Assembly: GCF_028583425.1 (NCBI RefSeq) | Contig: NC_072793.1 | Span: 172,399,681 to 172,463,680, forward strand | Reading direction: 5' to 3' | From: Eublepharis macularius | Taxonomy: Eukaryota > Chordata > Lepidosauria > Squamata > Eublepharidae | DNA: 64,000 nucleotides | Part shown: in pieces, positions 52,244 to 63,235 of the stretch | How positions within the stretch are numbered: the first letter of the stretch is position 1 | Layout of the letters: each line of letters opens with the position of its first letter | Translations under genes and position numbers: made by a program | The notes under the pieces: model-generated | Told to the model about the DNA's origin: nothing | Database searches by the model: none | What the model saw: the letters and a program-made list of their open reading frames with translations, nothing else

Positions 52244-53094
52244 TTGGAGAGTTGAAAGAGCTATGTTTGTGTCTTCTGTCTTAACTTACACCATAAGAAA
52301 GCCGTATAATTACTGTTAGATTTCTTCACATCAGTCTTTTTTTTTTAAATTTTTTTATTGGATTAGAAATATTTTAATGTCCATTACAATCAATTTCCTT
52401 TAAATATTCCAATTCTAACCCCCTCCCTTCCCCCCCCTTTTGTTGACTTCCAACAGTTTTCCAACCCCTTGTCTATTTTCCCCTACTCATTTCAAACTTA
52501 TTTTACCTATTAAACATATACTTTCACTCTCTTCTAAGCTTACCTATTATATCACAATGCTGTCTCATTTCCCTTTCCATTTAACTTAACAACTGAGTAA
52601 TACATAATAACTGAATAATACATTTCTGGCATATATTCTTCAATAATCATTTTGGTAGCCTATACTTTATCTTACTCATTCTGATCTCCTCTATATTGAA
52701 CAAACAATTTGTTCCTCATTATACATAATTTTAAATACATTATAGACATTGCATACCTTCAATATAGGTCAATCAATTTAACCCATATATATCTTATCTT
52801 CATACTATTTTAGTTATCTAATTTCTCCATTATGCAACTCTGTCAGAGATAATCAATCACTTTAACTATACTTTGAACATAAGAACATAAGAACATAAGC
52901 AAAGCCATGTTGGATCAGGCCAGTGGCCCATCCAGTCCAACATTCTGTCACACACAGTGGCTAGAAAATCCAGTGCCATCTAAAGGACTGTCAGTGAGGC
53001 CAGGACACCAGAAGCCCTCCCACTGCCTTCCTTCCAGCACCAAGACAACAGAGCACCACCTCCCCACAAAGAGAATACCATCTATCTCCTGTGG

Positions 53095-56043
53095 CTAATA
53101 GCCACTAATGGACCTCTGCTCCATATATTTGTCCAGTCCCCTCTTGAAGCTGGCAATGCTTGTAGCTGCCACCACCTCCTGTGGCAACGAATTCCATGTG
53201 TTTATCACCCTTTGTGTAAAGTAGTATTTTCTTCTATCTGTTCTAACCCGACTGCTCAATAATTTCATAGAGTGCCCACGAGTTCTTGTATTGTGAGAAA
53301 GGGAGAAAAACACATCTTTCTCTACCTTCTCTAACCCGTGCATTATCTTGTAAACCTCTATCATGTCTCCCCTCAGTCGTCTTTTCTCCAGGCTAAAGAG
53401 CCCCAAGCGCCTCAATCTTTCCTCATAGGGAAAGTGTTCCAACCCTGTAATCATTTTAGTTGCCCTTCTCTGTACTTTTTCCAGTGCTATGATATCTTTT
53501 TTAAGGTGTGGCGACCAGAACTGTACACAGTACTCCAAATGAGGCCTCACCATCGATTTATACAGAGGCATTATGATACCGGCTGATTTGTTTTCAATCC
53601 CTTTCCTAATAACCCCTAGCATAGCATTAGCTTTTTTTATGGCAGTCGCACACTGTGCTGACGTTTTTAGTGAGTTATCTATCATGACTCCAAGATCTCT
53701 GTCTTGGTCAGTCTCCGCCAGTTCAGACCCCATCAACTTGTATTTATATTTTGGATTTTTGGTTCCAATGTGCATTACTTTGCACTTGGCTACATTGAAC
53801 CTCATTTGCCACATGGATGCCCACTCCTCTAGCCTCGACAGATCCCTTTGGAGTGCCTCACAATCCTCTCTGGCTTTCACCACCCTGAACAATTTCGTGT
53901 CATCTGCAAATTTAGCCACTTCACTGCTTAATCCCAATTCCAAATCATTAATAAACAAGTTAAAAAGCATTGGACCCAATACCGACCCCTGTGGCACCCC
54001 ACTGCTCACCACCCTCCACTGTGAGAAGTGCCCGTTTATACTCACTCTCTGTTTCCTATTAATTAGCCAGTTTTCGATCCACAAGAGGACTTGGCCCTTT
54101 ATCCCATAGCTACTGAGCTTACTTAGGAGCCTTTGATGAGGAACTTTGTCAAAAGCTTTCTGGAAGTCAAGATAAACAATATCTATCGGGTCTCCCTTGT
54201 CCACTTGTTTGTTCACTCCCTCAAAGAACTCTAACAGATTGGTGAGACAAGATCTTCCCTTACAGAACCCGTGCTGAGTTTTCCTCATCAGCTTTTGGTC
54301 ATCAATGTGCCCACTAATTTTATTTTTGATAATAGTTTCCACCAACTTACCCGGTATTGACGTCAGGCTGACTGGCCTGTAATTTCCCGGATCTCCCCTG
54401 GAACCTTTTTTAAAGATGGGGACAACATTAGCTACCTTCCAGTCCTCAGGAACAGATGCAGAGTTTAATGACAGATTACATATTTTTGTGAGGAGATCTA
54501 CAAGTTCACACTTGAGTTCTTTCAGAACTCTTGGATGTATGCCATCTGGGCCCGGTGATTTATCAGTTTTTAAATTATCTAGCAGTCGCATAACCTCCTC
54601 TCTCGTCACCTCAATGTGACTCAGGTCTTTCAAAACCCCTCCCAAAGTCAGTGCTTCCGGAGTGGGCATGCACTTCTTATCTTCCACAGTGAAGACAGAA
54701 GCAAAGAACGCATTCAGCTTCTCGGCCATTTCCCTATCACCCTTTAGTAATCCTTTTACGCCTTGGTCATCCAAGGGCCCCACTGCCTCCCTAGCTGGTT
54801 TCCTACTTCTAATATATTTAAAGAATTGTTTATTGTTTTTCTTTATGTTCTTTGCAATATGCTCCTCATATTCCCTTTTTGCCTGTCTGATCACAGACTT
54901 GCACTTTTTTTGCCACAGCTTATGCTCCTTTTTATCAACCTCACTCCGACTAGTTTTCCACTGCCTAAAAGAATCCTTTTTACCTTTTACAGCTTCTATT
55001 ACATTGCTTGTTAACCATGCTGGCCTTTTCCTAAACCTATTTGTGCCTTTCCTAACCAGCGGTATATATTTAATTTGAGCTTCCAGGATTGTAGTTTTAA
55101 ATAGTCTCCAAGATTCCCCAAGTGTTTTGACCTTTTTTACTTTCCCTTTCAGTTTCTTCTTCACGTACCCCCTCATCTCAGAAAAGTTACCCCTTTTGAA
55201 GTTAAACATGGCTGTGTTGGTCTTATTTGGCAATTTCCTATTTATACATATGTTGTACTCAATAACATTATGGTCACTGTTCCCAAGTGGTGCAATCACA
55301 TTTACATCTCTCACCAGGTCTTCAGCATTACTGAGGACCAAATCCAGGATCACCTCTCCCCTAGTAGGTTCTGTAACCATCTGTTCCATAGCACAGTCAT
55401 TGAGACAGTCTAGAAACTCACTTTCTCTCCCCCGATTCGAACACCCATTGGCCCAGTCAATGTGTGGGTAGTTAAAATCACCCATTACAACACAGTTTTT
55501 TTGTTTAGCAGCCATCTTTAATCCTGTCATCATTTTATAATCCTCCTCTATTTTCTGATCTGGAGGGCGATAACAAACTCCCACAGTTAAGTTTCCATTT
55601 GGGCCCGTAATTTCAACCCATAGCATTTCCAGAAGCGAATCTAATTCAGTTACCTTCTCAATCTTACTGGAATGTATACCTTCTCTGACATATAGAGCCA
55701 CCCCACCACCAACCCTTCCCTCCCTATCCTTCCGATATAATTTATATCCAGGAATCACCGTGTCCCACTGATTTTCCTCATCCCACCAAGTTTCTGATAT
55801 GCCCACAATGTCTATGGATTCGCCCAACACTAAACATTCCAGCTCCCCAATTTTACCTCGGGCACTTCTAGCATTTGTATATAAACACCTGTAACTTCCC
55901 CGGCACACTTTGCCTCGAGACGTAGTTAGGTCATCTGCACTGTTTGTCTCCATCTCAGTTGACAACTCTAATCTATCTCCCTGTAGAAGTGTTATACCTA
56001 GCCCTTCATCTCTCTGAGATGAACCATCCTGAACCAGAGACAC
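53095..56043 (-). CDS. CR1 ORF2: endonuclease and reverse transcriptase
   Basis: An unbroken frame of 982 residues, normal for CR1 ORF2. Residues about 53-265 form an APE-type endonuclease: SETWW (Glu 84), GVCYRPPDQ, GDFNYPH (Asp 189, Asn 191) and the catalytic SDH at 256-258. Residues about 535-790 form the reverse transcriptase: GNYRPVSLTS, VYLDFQKAFDKV (Asp 626), SSGVPQGSVLGP and KFADDTKLF (catalytic Asp pair 714-715). The conserved YKSMVRPHLEYCVQFW tail follows. No inactivating change is visible. It would nick the target and copy the element RNA at the nick. The first Met lies 29 bp after the ORF1 stop, suggesting reinitiation or an upstream start for translation. Confidence 0.96.
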   Translation of the reverse strand: MSLVQDGSSQRDEGLGITLLQGDRLELSTEMETNSADDLTTSRGKVCRGSYRCLYTNARSARGKIGELECLVLGESIDIVGISETWWDEENQWDTVIPGYKLYRKDREGRVGGGVALYVREGIHSSKIEKVTELDSLLEMLWVEITGPNGNLTVGVCYRPPDQKIEEDYKMMTGLKMAAKQKNCVVMGDFNYPHIDWANGCSNRGRESEFLDCLNDCAMEQMVTEPTRGEVILDLVLSNAEDLVRDVNVIAPLGNSDHNVIEYNICINRKLPNKTNTAMFNFKRGNFSEMRGYVKKKLKGKVKKVKTLGESWRLFKTTILEAQIKYIPLVRKGTNRFRKRPAWLTSNVIEAVKGKKDSFRQWKTSRSEVDKKEHKLWQKKCKSVIRQAKREYEEHIAKNIKKNNKQFFKYIRSRKPAREAVGPLDDQGVKGLLKGDREMAEKLNAFFASVFTVEDKKCMPTPEALTLGGVLKDLSHIEVTREEVMRLLDNLKTDKSPGPDGIHPRVLKELKCELVDLLTKICNLSLNSASVPEDWKVANVVPIFKKGSRGDPGNYRPVSLTSIPGKLVETIIKNKISGHIDDQKLMRKTQHGFCKGRSCLTNLLEFFEGVNKQVDKGDPIDIVYLDFQKAFDKVPHQRLLSKLSSYGIKGQVLLWIENWLINRKQRVSINGHFSQWRVVSSGVPQGSVLGPMLFNLFINDLELGLSSEVAKFADDTKLFRVVKAREDCEALQRDLSRLEEWASMWQMRFNVAKCKVMHIGTKNPKYKYKLMGSELAETDQDRDLGVMIDNSLKTSAQCATAIKKANAMLGVIRKGIENKSAGIIMPLYKSMVRPHLEYCVQFWSPHLKKDIIALEKVQRRATKMITGLEHFPYEERLRRLGLFSLEKRRLRGDMIEVYKIMHGLEKVEKDVFFSLSHNTRTRGHSMKLLSSRVRTDRRKYYFTQRVINTWNSLPQEVVAATSIASFKRGLDKYMEQRSISGY

Positions 56044-56072
56044 TTTATCTCTTGTCGGCTTTCCCCTAGCAT

Positions 56073-56981
56073 TTAGTTTAAAAACTGCTCTGCCACCTTT
56101 TTGATTTTAAGTGCCAGCAGCCAGGTTCCTTCTCGGGACAAGTGGAGACCGTCTCTCTTGTACAGCTCCCGCTTGTCCCAAAAAGAATCCCAGTGCCTAA
56201 CAAACTTGAACCCTTCCTCCCTACACCATCGTCTCATCCACGCATTGAGACTCCTGATCTGCGTTTGTCTCTCTGGCCCTGCGCGTGGAACAGGTAGCAC
56301 TTCTGAGAAGGCTACCTTGGAGGTCCTGGCCTTGAGTCTCCTGCCTAACAGCCTAAATTTTTGTTCCAAGACCTCACGACTGCATTTCCCAACATCGTTG
56401 GTTCCAACATGGACCACGACCGCTGACTCTTCCCCAGCACTATCTACCAGCCTATCTATAACACGCGTAATGTCCGCTACCTTCGCACCAGGCAGGCAAG
56501 TCACCATACGGTCAGAACGCGGTTGTGCCACCCAGCTATCTACTTGTCTAAGGATCGAATCACCAACTACCAAGAGCCTCCCTCCCGCCCCACCCAGGGA
56601 TGGTTCCTTGATGCGAAGGGAAACCTGCTCACCAACTGAAGAAGAGGTCCCTTCTGAGGGCATGTTCCCCTTATCCTCAGTACGGTGCCCTGATTCCACA
56701 AGATCCTCATTCTCCTTGACAACAAGAACGCTGCCATTTTTAGAGTGGGACACATCTATCCTGTCCCTGAGAATCTTGTCCTCGTGCCTATCTAACTGTC
56801 TCCGCTTCTCCAGGTCAGCCACCTTAGCCTCAAGGGTACGTACTCGTTCCCTGAGAACCAGGAGCTCCCTGCAGCGAGCACACATCCAGGACTTCTGACC
56901 AGAAGGCAGATAGTCATACATGTGACACTCAGTGCAATACACTGGAAAGCCCCCAACCCCCTGCTGGCATTCTGACTTCAT
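56073..56981 (-). CDS. CR1 ORF1: zinc-binding, coiled-coil and SGNH-esterase protein
   Basis: 302 residues, unbroken. The N-terminus has paired cysteines (CTECHMYDY...CARCREL), fitting a PHD/zinc-finger-like unit. A heptad-rich segment follows (LRERVRTLEAKVADLEKR). The C-terminal half is an SGNH hydrolase fold: VVGDSILRQ (Ser block I), HVGTNDVGK (Gly/Asn-Asp blocks) and DGLHLSREG (Asp-His block V). This is the esterase-bearing ORF1 type known for CR1/L2 elements. It probably binds element RNA and assists assembly. ORF2 follows in the same direction. Confidence 0.93.
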   Translation of the reverse strand: MKSECQQGVGGFPVYCTECHMYDYLPSGQKSWMCARCRELLVLRERVRTLEAKVADLEKRRQLDRHEDKILRDRIDVSHSKNGSVLVVKENEDLVESGHRTEDKGNMPSEGTSSSVGEQVSLRIKEPSLGGAGGRLLVVGDSILRQVDSWVAQPRSDRMVTCLPGAKVADITRVIDRLVDSAGEESAVVVHVGTNDVGKCSREVLEQKFRLLGRRLKARTSKVAFSEVLPVPRAGPERQTQIRSLNAWMRRWCREEGFKFVRHWDSFWDKRELYKRDGLHLSREGTWLLALKIKKVAEQFLN

Positions 56982-57442
56982 TAATCTGTTTTAGGAATAG
57001 CACACTAAGAGGAAAGAAAATGGCTATGATCCCCCGGCTAAGAGCCACAGGCCAAGAGCCCTTTAGCTCTCGCCCTTTGGCTCGCGCCAAAGGCTCACAC
57101 CCCTGCCCAGCAGTTGCCTTTTCAATGCAAAAGGTCACTTCCTGCTAAGCACAGGAGGTGAGCACAAAAGGGGTGTGTGTGGCTTGTACTCCAGCAACCC
57201 CCAGCAGCCTTACAAACACACTCACCCTCAAACACAATCAAGCCCAAACACACTCAGCCTCAAAACTACACTCAAATCAACACAAAACTACACACAAAAA
57301 GCCCCAAAGCTAGAGAGGACCACCCTTAGCTTCTCAGCTTAACTCACCACAGCCAAGAAAGGCAAAAAGCCCTTACCTCCTCTAGCAGCTGTAGACCATG
57401 TGCTCCTGAGCCCAGGTGACTCTGCTCAGGAGCACATGAATA
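56982..57442 (-). other. CR1 5' UTR/promoter region
   Basis: Between the ORF1 start and the right edge of the element. Contains A/C-rich repeats (CACACTCA, ACACTCAAA around 57218-57300) and a GC-richer part. No TATA box is evident, and an internal promoter would be expected here. Confidence 0.55.
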
Positions 57443-57967
57443 TATACTTTAAGCATAAGTCAATCAATTTGACCCATATTCTGTATATCACCATGTATTT
57501 TCCCCTCTTTTCCGATATTCATTCATTTTAATTATACAATTTCTCCATTATACCATTATCTGCCAGCAATGAGATTAATCAGTTTCTATCCCTATTAAAA
57601 CTTATAATAACACCACTATTACTTAATACTATATATAATAGTCAAATAAAATAATTGCTTAGATATTTTTCAATTAACTCTCCCCCCCGGTATAGTCACT
57701 TCTCTCTTCTTTTGTTATATTTCAGTAATTTTCAAACTGCCATAGTTCTCCTCCCACCTCCCATTTTTTCACCAAGTATTGTTTCAGCTTCTCCCAGTCC
57801 GTGTTAAACTGTCCTGGATCAAGGTCTCTCAATCTTCTTGTCATTTTGTCCATCTCCGCCATGTACAGCAATTTGTAAATCCAATCCTCAATAGTTGGCA
57901 CTTCTTGTACTTTCCACTTCTGCGCATACAAAAGTCTAGCCGCTGCCGTCATTTCTTCACATCAGTC

Positions 57968-60900
57968 TTGCAGCATCCTACGCATTTAGTCAAATGGAGT
58001 ACTGAATACCGCTTGCAGGTTTCCAATTTTTTGTTTTGTAATGTTTGCCTATTATATTTTTAGATGGTTGGATACTTTTGTTTGTCTTAGGTAAAAACTG
58101 AACGGTTGCTTCATTTCTGGACAACGTTGATTGCATAGCTATTGCCTCAGTTTAGCTTATCTTTTGGGATCTCTGAGAAGGAATAAATCTAACTCATTTA
58201 TCTTTGTCAGTGTGCTGGGAAGATCATCCCTGCTTTCCATGCAGTTGATGATGCAAGACTCTACTGTTTCGCTGGTTGAGCTATGTGGAACTGGACCACA
58301 ACCAGAGATGATAATCCTGGGCCAGATTCAGGAGCACCTGGATATCTGCTATTCGTCACATGCCATCCCATGGCTTAGAAGGCTCTGCTTTAAGCACGTA
58401 ATCTCCAGTTTGATAGTCTTGGCAGAAGTTGGTAGGAGGTTTTGGTTCCTCTTCTTAGCTGAGTAGACATAGATGAAAATCCAGTTTATCTTGTGGTAAT
58501 GAATCGACCCTGTATGAGAATTTCTTCCCTCCACCCCATGATCCAGATAGATTAACCATCTGAAAATGAATTACACCTCCCTGATGGATTCCAGCCCGCT
58601 TCACTCATCTCGTAGCAGCTGGGAAAAGCAAGATTCAAGCCCAACAGCACCAGAAAGTACTCTCCAGTCTTGGAGCAAGCTCATTTAAAGTATAAATCCC
58701 CTATATATATGTATTCTCAAGTAATTTGTAAATCCATTTTCTATTCTTTCCACCTCTCTGTGTCATGTATGCCCTCTGCACAAACACCACGTTTATCTTA
58801 TGTGCTCCTAGTAAAGCCTCTGGAGCTAGAAGGAGTTCTGAATGCCATTCACTAGTTGTCATTTGAAACCTCAGTGTGTGATCTCTGCCTTGAAGTTCAA
58901 CGTTCTCTGATTTGAAGTTAAACAGTTTCCCTTTAGCGCAAACGTCCTTGAGACTCAGCTGCAACTACCTCAATTTGTGTCTTTCTGGGAACAGAGATGA
59001 TTTCATGCTCTATCCATTATTGTAGCCTAAACTGTATTAATTTTTGTCTCTTAACTTTTGTGGCACATATATAACGGACCTCTAACCTGAGGGTGGGACT
59101 TTCCCCAATATCTGACTATACTTTCCATTCACATGTCACTTCTGCTATTTCCACTGTCCAAGCAACCTGAACTCATGGCTCTCTAATAAAAGTTACTTCA
59201 ACCAAATCACCTGTGTGTTTGCTGGGGAGAATTAAGGGATCGAGCTGCCAGGGACTGACATTCTGCCTATCCGCCCATCTCGGATCAAGTTTATAATATT
59301 CTGTTTTGTGCCTCTGCATACAGACTCTTGGTGGCCCCTCTTTTTTAATTTTTGTTTATTAATATTAATATTAATAATATTTACAATACAAGATAGTTAC
59401 AAAGCTTTTAAATATTCTTAGTGAAACTTTTGTGGTTTACAATATAAGATAGATAGTCTGAAATTTTTACAAAAAAGGTTAACTTTAGTCATAAACTTGT
59501 GCTTGAAAATTGTTAGAAAAAGGGCAATAATATGTAACTATCATTGAGTCATTACAACATTAGCAGACCAAATTCTTCTTCCCTCTCCCTCCCCCCTCTT
59601 TTCCCTCTAAAGATAGTTATCAACCATAAATTCTCCTGACTTTGTCTTCCCTCCCACCTCACCCCCTCCCTCTTCCCCAAACCCCACATATAGACAATCC
59701 TGACACGGTGACCTGTAGGTTATTGGTATAGAATACCGATTACAAGTGCAGGAAAAGACAATGAGGGCTAAGTGCAATTACCCCCTATCCCCCCTACCAC
59801 CCCAATCCCCTATGGTATCTTAATTAACTGCTTTTTCATTAACTTCACAACATGAAAAGGAAGGACAGCGGCTGCCCCTCTTGTTGCCAGTTTGCAGGAG
59901 GGTGGGTTTGCCTCTCCCTGCCGGCTTGATGGGGGGCGGGTTTGTCCCTCCCCTCACGCAATCCAGGCGGCAAGGAGAAGGCGAGCGGCTGCCCCTCTTG
60001 CTGCCAGTTGAAAGTAGCAATGATGTCTCTGGGATACTTGTTCTTTCTGCTGTGTCTTATTCCCACTCTATAAGCATTTTCTATTTTTATTGTCTCATCT
60101 TCGTCTTCATTCCACTGCAGTTGCTTTATTAGCCATGATGCCAAAAGGTTAGGCAGACCTTCATTTGTATTAATATTTTCTTTAAATCCTCTAAATTTAA
60201 CGTTCCTCTGTCGTATGGCCATTTCCAACCTTAATAAACTTTCCTATTGATAAGCATTTTTACGCTGAAGCTCTTTGACTTCTATCTGAGTTGCGTTGTT
60301 TATTTCTACCGCTTTATTAGCGTTCTGGGTTGCTTTTTTTATTTCGATTTTCATTTCAGCAAATTGTGCTGTAAATTGCTGTGAGAACATTTTTATGTTG
60401 TCAAGCAGATTTTGTTCCATTTGTCTTATTAATTGGGAAAAGCTGTCCTGTTGGGAGGGTGAGCTTATATCGGCAGTTTTAGTTGCGCCCGCCATTTTGT
60501 CTTCCACTCCTTGCTGCCTCCCAGGCTCTAGTGCTGCTTCCTGGCTCGGAAAAAAGTTCTGTAAGTTTTTTACTGCCTTTACCTGGTGCCGCGTTTTCTC
60601 TGACATCTGCTTTTCCATAATTAGTGCGTTTCTTTTCATTGTGACTATTTTAAAAGGGGAATAGGAGGGGGGGATGGAGCTCTTGCACTAAGCGTCCTTC
60701 CTCCTCTCCTTTGATGCTGCGCCCTGTTGCTGGCCCCTCTTTATAATACCCCCTCAGCTTCTGAATGGGAGGGAAGGTGTGGCTGACTTTGCTTCTCACT
60801 TGTATCTTACAAAGGTAGCTTTGGCTTGTGAAAGCTTATACCCTGGAAAAATGTGTGGCTTTTTAAAGTGCTACTGGCCTTAAATTTTGTTTTACTGCTT

Positions 60901-62640
60901 CAGAACAACCCAGCTACCTCCCTGAAACTCTGTCCATCACCTGTGTACTCTTCATTGCTATGCGAGAGGCTAACGAGAAGTCAATATTGTCCCTAGCTAG
61001 AGAGTTCATTCATTTTCTTGATCTAGTTTACCACTTTGTTAAATAGATTGATCCTTAGTTCTTTCATTGATAAGATTACTATATTTTTCCTGGGGCCCAT
61101 TATATATCTTCAATATAAACAAAAGGCCGTACCCATCTGTGGCAGGCATAAAACCTCAGAAAATAATGGCAGATGGCACAAAATTGCAGTGCCAGGCACA
61201 AAAGGAATGGAAGATTCTGGACCAGGCAATCCCTAAGCAAGAAAGGGTCAATGTGGGTTCACTTTCCAAATGAAACTGGGGACCAGGTTCAATCATGTGT
61301 TCCACTGTGTATTCCCTGGATTACTTGTGTGACTTGATCACACAAGTAATGTGTAACATCCTGTATTTAACAGGAGAAGTTTTCTCAGAACAATAGCCGT
61401 GTGGGGATGTGTAGGCTGAGAGCGGAATCTCAGTTATTCTTTTTGAGGGAGAGTGAAAAGTTCCTTGGCATAGTTTTATAACTCCCCGTCATACACACAC
61501 TCCTTAATTCGTACTCATTTTAAAATTTAAAAACCCCAGCTTCTTATCCTTTCTTCTTAGGGGAAGATGCACCCATCTCTCTTCCAGCTCTGTGGTTCTG
61601 AGAAGAGGGAGTGAGAACTGGTGCCATTTGCATTATCTCCCCTCTCCCCCCACCCAGCAATGCTTAATTCAAACATGCACAAGATTCACACCTGAGAATA
61701 TCCTGGGGAACCCATTCCTATTGCCCAAGGAGGAACAGCCTAGACAGGAAGTGGTGGGAGCCCCGCAGCGTATGTTGGACTCATCCCCCGGCACTGTCTC
61801 TAGCCACACAAGCGAACAGAACCTGAGTGCTGCCTCCATGCTCACCTGGCTCTGCATCTGTACCAGTGCTCCCAGCCCAGCTTTTCTGGGCTTTTGATCA
61901 CCAGGCTCAGCCTGCAGGGTAGGACAGCCCTCAGCAGGAAAGCACTGAGTCAGAGGGGAGGATGCAGGGCTTGCAGAAGCTGCTTTGTTGGGCCAGGCAC
62001 TAGAGGGAAAGGGGGTTGGGGGGAGAAAGGAGCTGGCTGGAAGCTGGTTCCCTCTCAGGGGCAGGTGGCTGCAGGGAAGTGGGGAGTCTGGGCCTGCAGC
62101 ACAGGGCAGCACAGCCACCACGTTGTCTCTGTTCCTTTGGCCCATGTCTCTTCAGCCGTCAATGGCTGCCTTCACCCCATGCCTTCTGCGTGACGGTGCC
62201 CTGCAGCTGCTGCTCATGCATTCTGGCCAAGGCAGCTGGCTGGGCAGGCACGGTGGGTTCCCCGTCAACCGCATTCTCTGGTGACCCCTCAGCCTGACTG
62301 TAGCTCCCCATGCTTTCCTACTTGGAGACAAGAAGTAGGAAAAGTATTATTTTCTGGTCAGCAAGGACAAACACGAGGCAGGCCAGTGAAGAACAGGCAG
62401 CTTGCTCCCTAGAGCCATGGTGGAAGCTGTTGTTTATTGTGCTTTATTGTATTTTATAGTATATTCATTGTTGTCTATGTATTTATGTATTTATTGATGT
62501 TTAAAAGGAGGATTCTTCTTCTTGCTAGTAATGAGAATAGGGTCGGGGTAGTTCCACCCTGAAACACATCCAGGGGGCTTCAAACAACAACGGACCCTCC
62601 AGCCAGCCCAGCCCAGCTCCCCCCCTCCTCTTTCGCGCCC
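57968..62640. other. 3' flank of gene B: repeat-rich, no gene recognised
   Basis: Parallel to 11197-15830 of unit A. Candidate poly(A) signals: AATAAA near 58183 and 59184. Because the L1/CR1 nest begins 94 bp after the gene B stop, natural 3' ends may use these sites or AATAAA words inside the antisense elements (for example 53950). About 60815-60930 is a dispersed-element copy (AAAGCTTATACCCTGG, AGTGCTACTGGCC). GC-rich open frames near 61669-62297 match those of unit A but encode no known domain. Confidence 0.5.
59343..60730 (-). mobile_element. L1 piece carrying ORF1 sequence, with target duplication
   Basis: TGGCCCCTCTT borders both ends (59332-59342 and 60731-60741), and unit A has one copy near 12512. 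On the minus strand, 60244-60639 encodes the N-terminal coiled-coil part (MSEKTRHQVKAV..., ending KELQRKNAYQ). 59845-60228 encodes the RNA-binding core (AIRQRNVKFRGFKE, YRVGIRHSRKNKYPRDIIA). A stop separates the two. After IIATF the frame runs into a GC-rich duplication (GCGGCTGCCCCTCTTG repeated at about 59868-59885 and 59987-60005). ORF2 is absent, so this is a non-autonomous L1 derivative or a deleted copy. Confidence 0.8.
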
Positions 62641-63066
62641 ACTCCCTCTTTTCAAGCGTCTCTTTCCCGCTCATCCCGACACCCATCCTTGCCCAAGAGC
62701 GCTTCAGGAAATGGTGAATCCGCCTCTCCTCTCTCGCCAAACCATGAAAAGACGCCCTTCAGCCCCTCCGATACAAGGCGAGGGGAGTCACGGCTTCGCC
62801 CCGGAGCTCCCGCAGTTGCCTCGCCCTTGAAGGGAAACATTCAGCCCCCTTCAGGCGTCCAAGCTGGAAAAGCGCAGTGCCCGGCAGGAGTGCAACAGAC
62901 CCGGGAGATCTGGAGAGGTTTCCGCCCCGTCGCCGCGCGTCTCTCTCCGGATCTCTCCAGCGGGCCTCTCCTGCAGTGTGCCGCCAGGTGAAGCGGCACA
63001 GAAGAGCTAAGAAACCCCCTCCCCCAAGTTCCCAAATCCAGTTGGGGGGTCTGGTGGTCACAGAGA

Positions 63067-63085
63067 ACTACAATTCCCAGAAGGC
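63067..63085 (+). promoter_or_regulatory. ZNF143/STAF-type promoter element of gene C
   Basis: ACTACAATTCCCAGAAGGC, identical to 16278-16296, 64 bp before the ATG of the next first exon, within a CpG-rich block (about 62630-63600). Confidence 0.75.
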
Positions 63086-63148
63086 TCAGCGAGCCCCAGC
63101 GAGGGGACATTGTTTCTTAGAGAGAGAGGAGAAGGCGAGTGGGGCGCC

Positions 63149-63235
63149 ATGGAGCTCGGCGGGGCCTCTCCTCCTCCTCTGCGCCCCTTCCCTCGGCCGG
63201 AGGGAGGCTTTGGCTTCGGCGCGTCTGCAGGGGAG
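63149..63235 (+). CDS. First coding exon of KRAB-ZNF gene C
   Basis: ATG at 63149 in GCGCCATGG; 29 residues (MELGGASPPPLRPF...), one Pro codon shorter than gene B exon 1; donor GGGGAG|GTGAGT at 63236; phase 0 at the end. The rest of the gene lies beyond the window. Its presence shows that the array of KRAB-ZNF units continues. Confidence 0.7.

Larger units (their letters stand above)
52875..57442 (-). mobile_element. Apparently full-length CR1 retrotransposon with both ORFs open
   Basis: 4568 bp on the minus strand. The 3' end (left) is three copies of an AACATAAG-type octamer (52875-52899), the usual CR1 terminal repeat form, next to the conserved GGATCAGGCCAGTGGCCC stretch. A TATACTTT word borders both sides (52867-52874, 57443-57450) and may be a short target duplication. 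About 460 bp of 5' UTR precedes ORF1. It lies inside the L1 and so is the younger insertion. Confidence 0.93.
52337..57950 (-). mobile_element. 5'-truncated L1 with 17-bp target duplication, split by CR1
   Basis: ATTTCTTCACATCAGTC occurs at 52320-52336 and 57951-57967, flanking the insert exactly; unit A has the site once. The poly(T) at 52337-52346 is the complement of the L1 poly(A). The 3' UTR follows, and at 57722-57952 the minus strand encodes the L1 ORF2 tail (ARLLYAQKWKVQEVP, LLYMAEMDKMTRRL). L1 sequence itself is about 1 kb (52337-52866 plus 57451-57950); the remainder is CR1. Confidence 0.92.
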
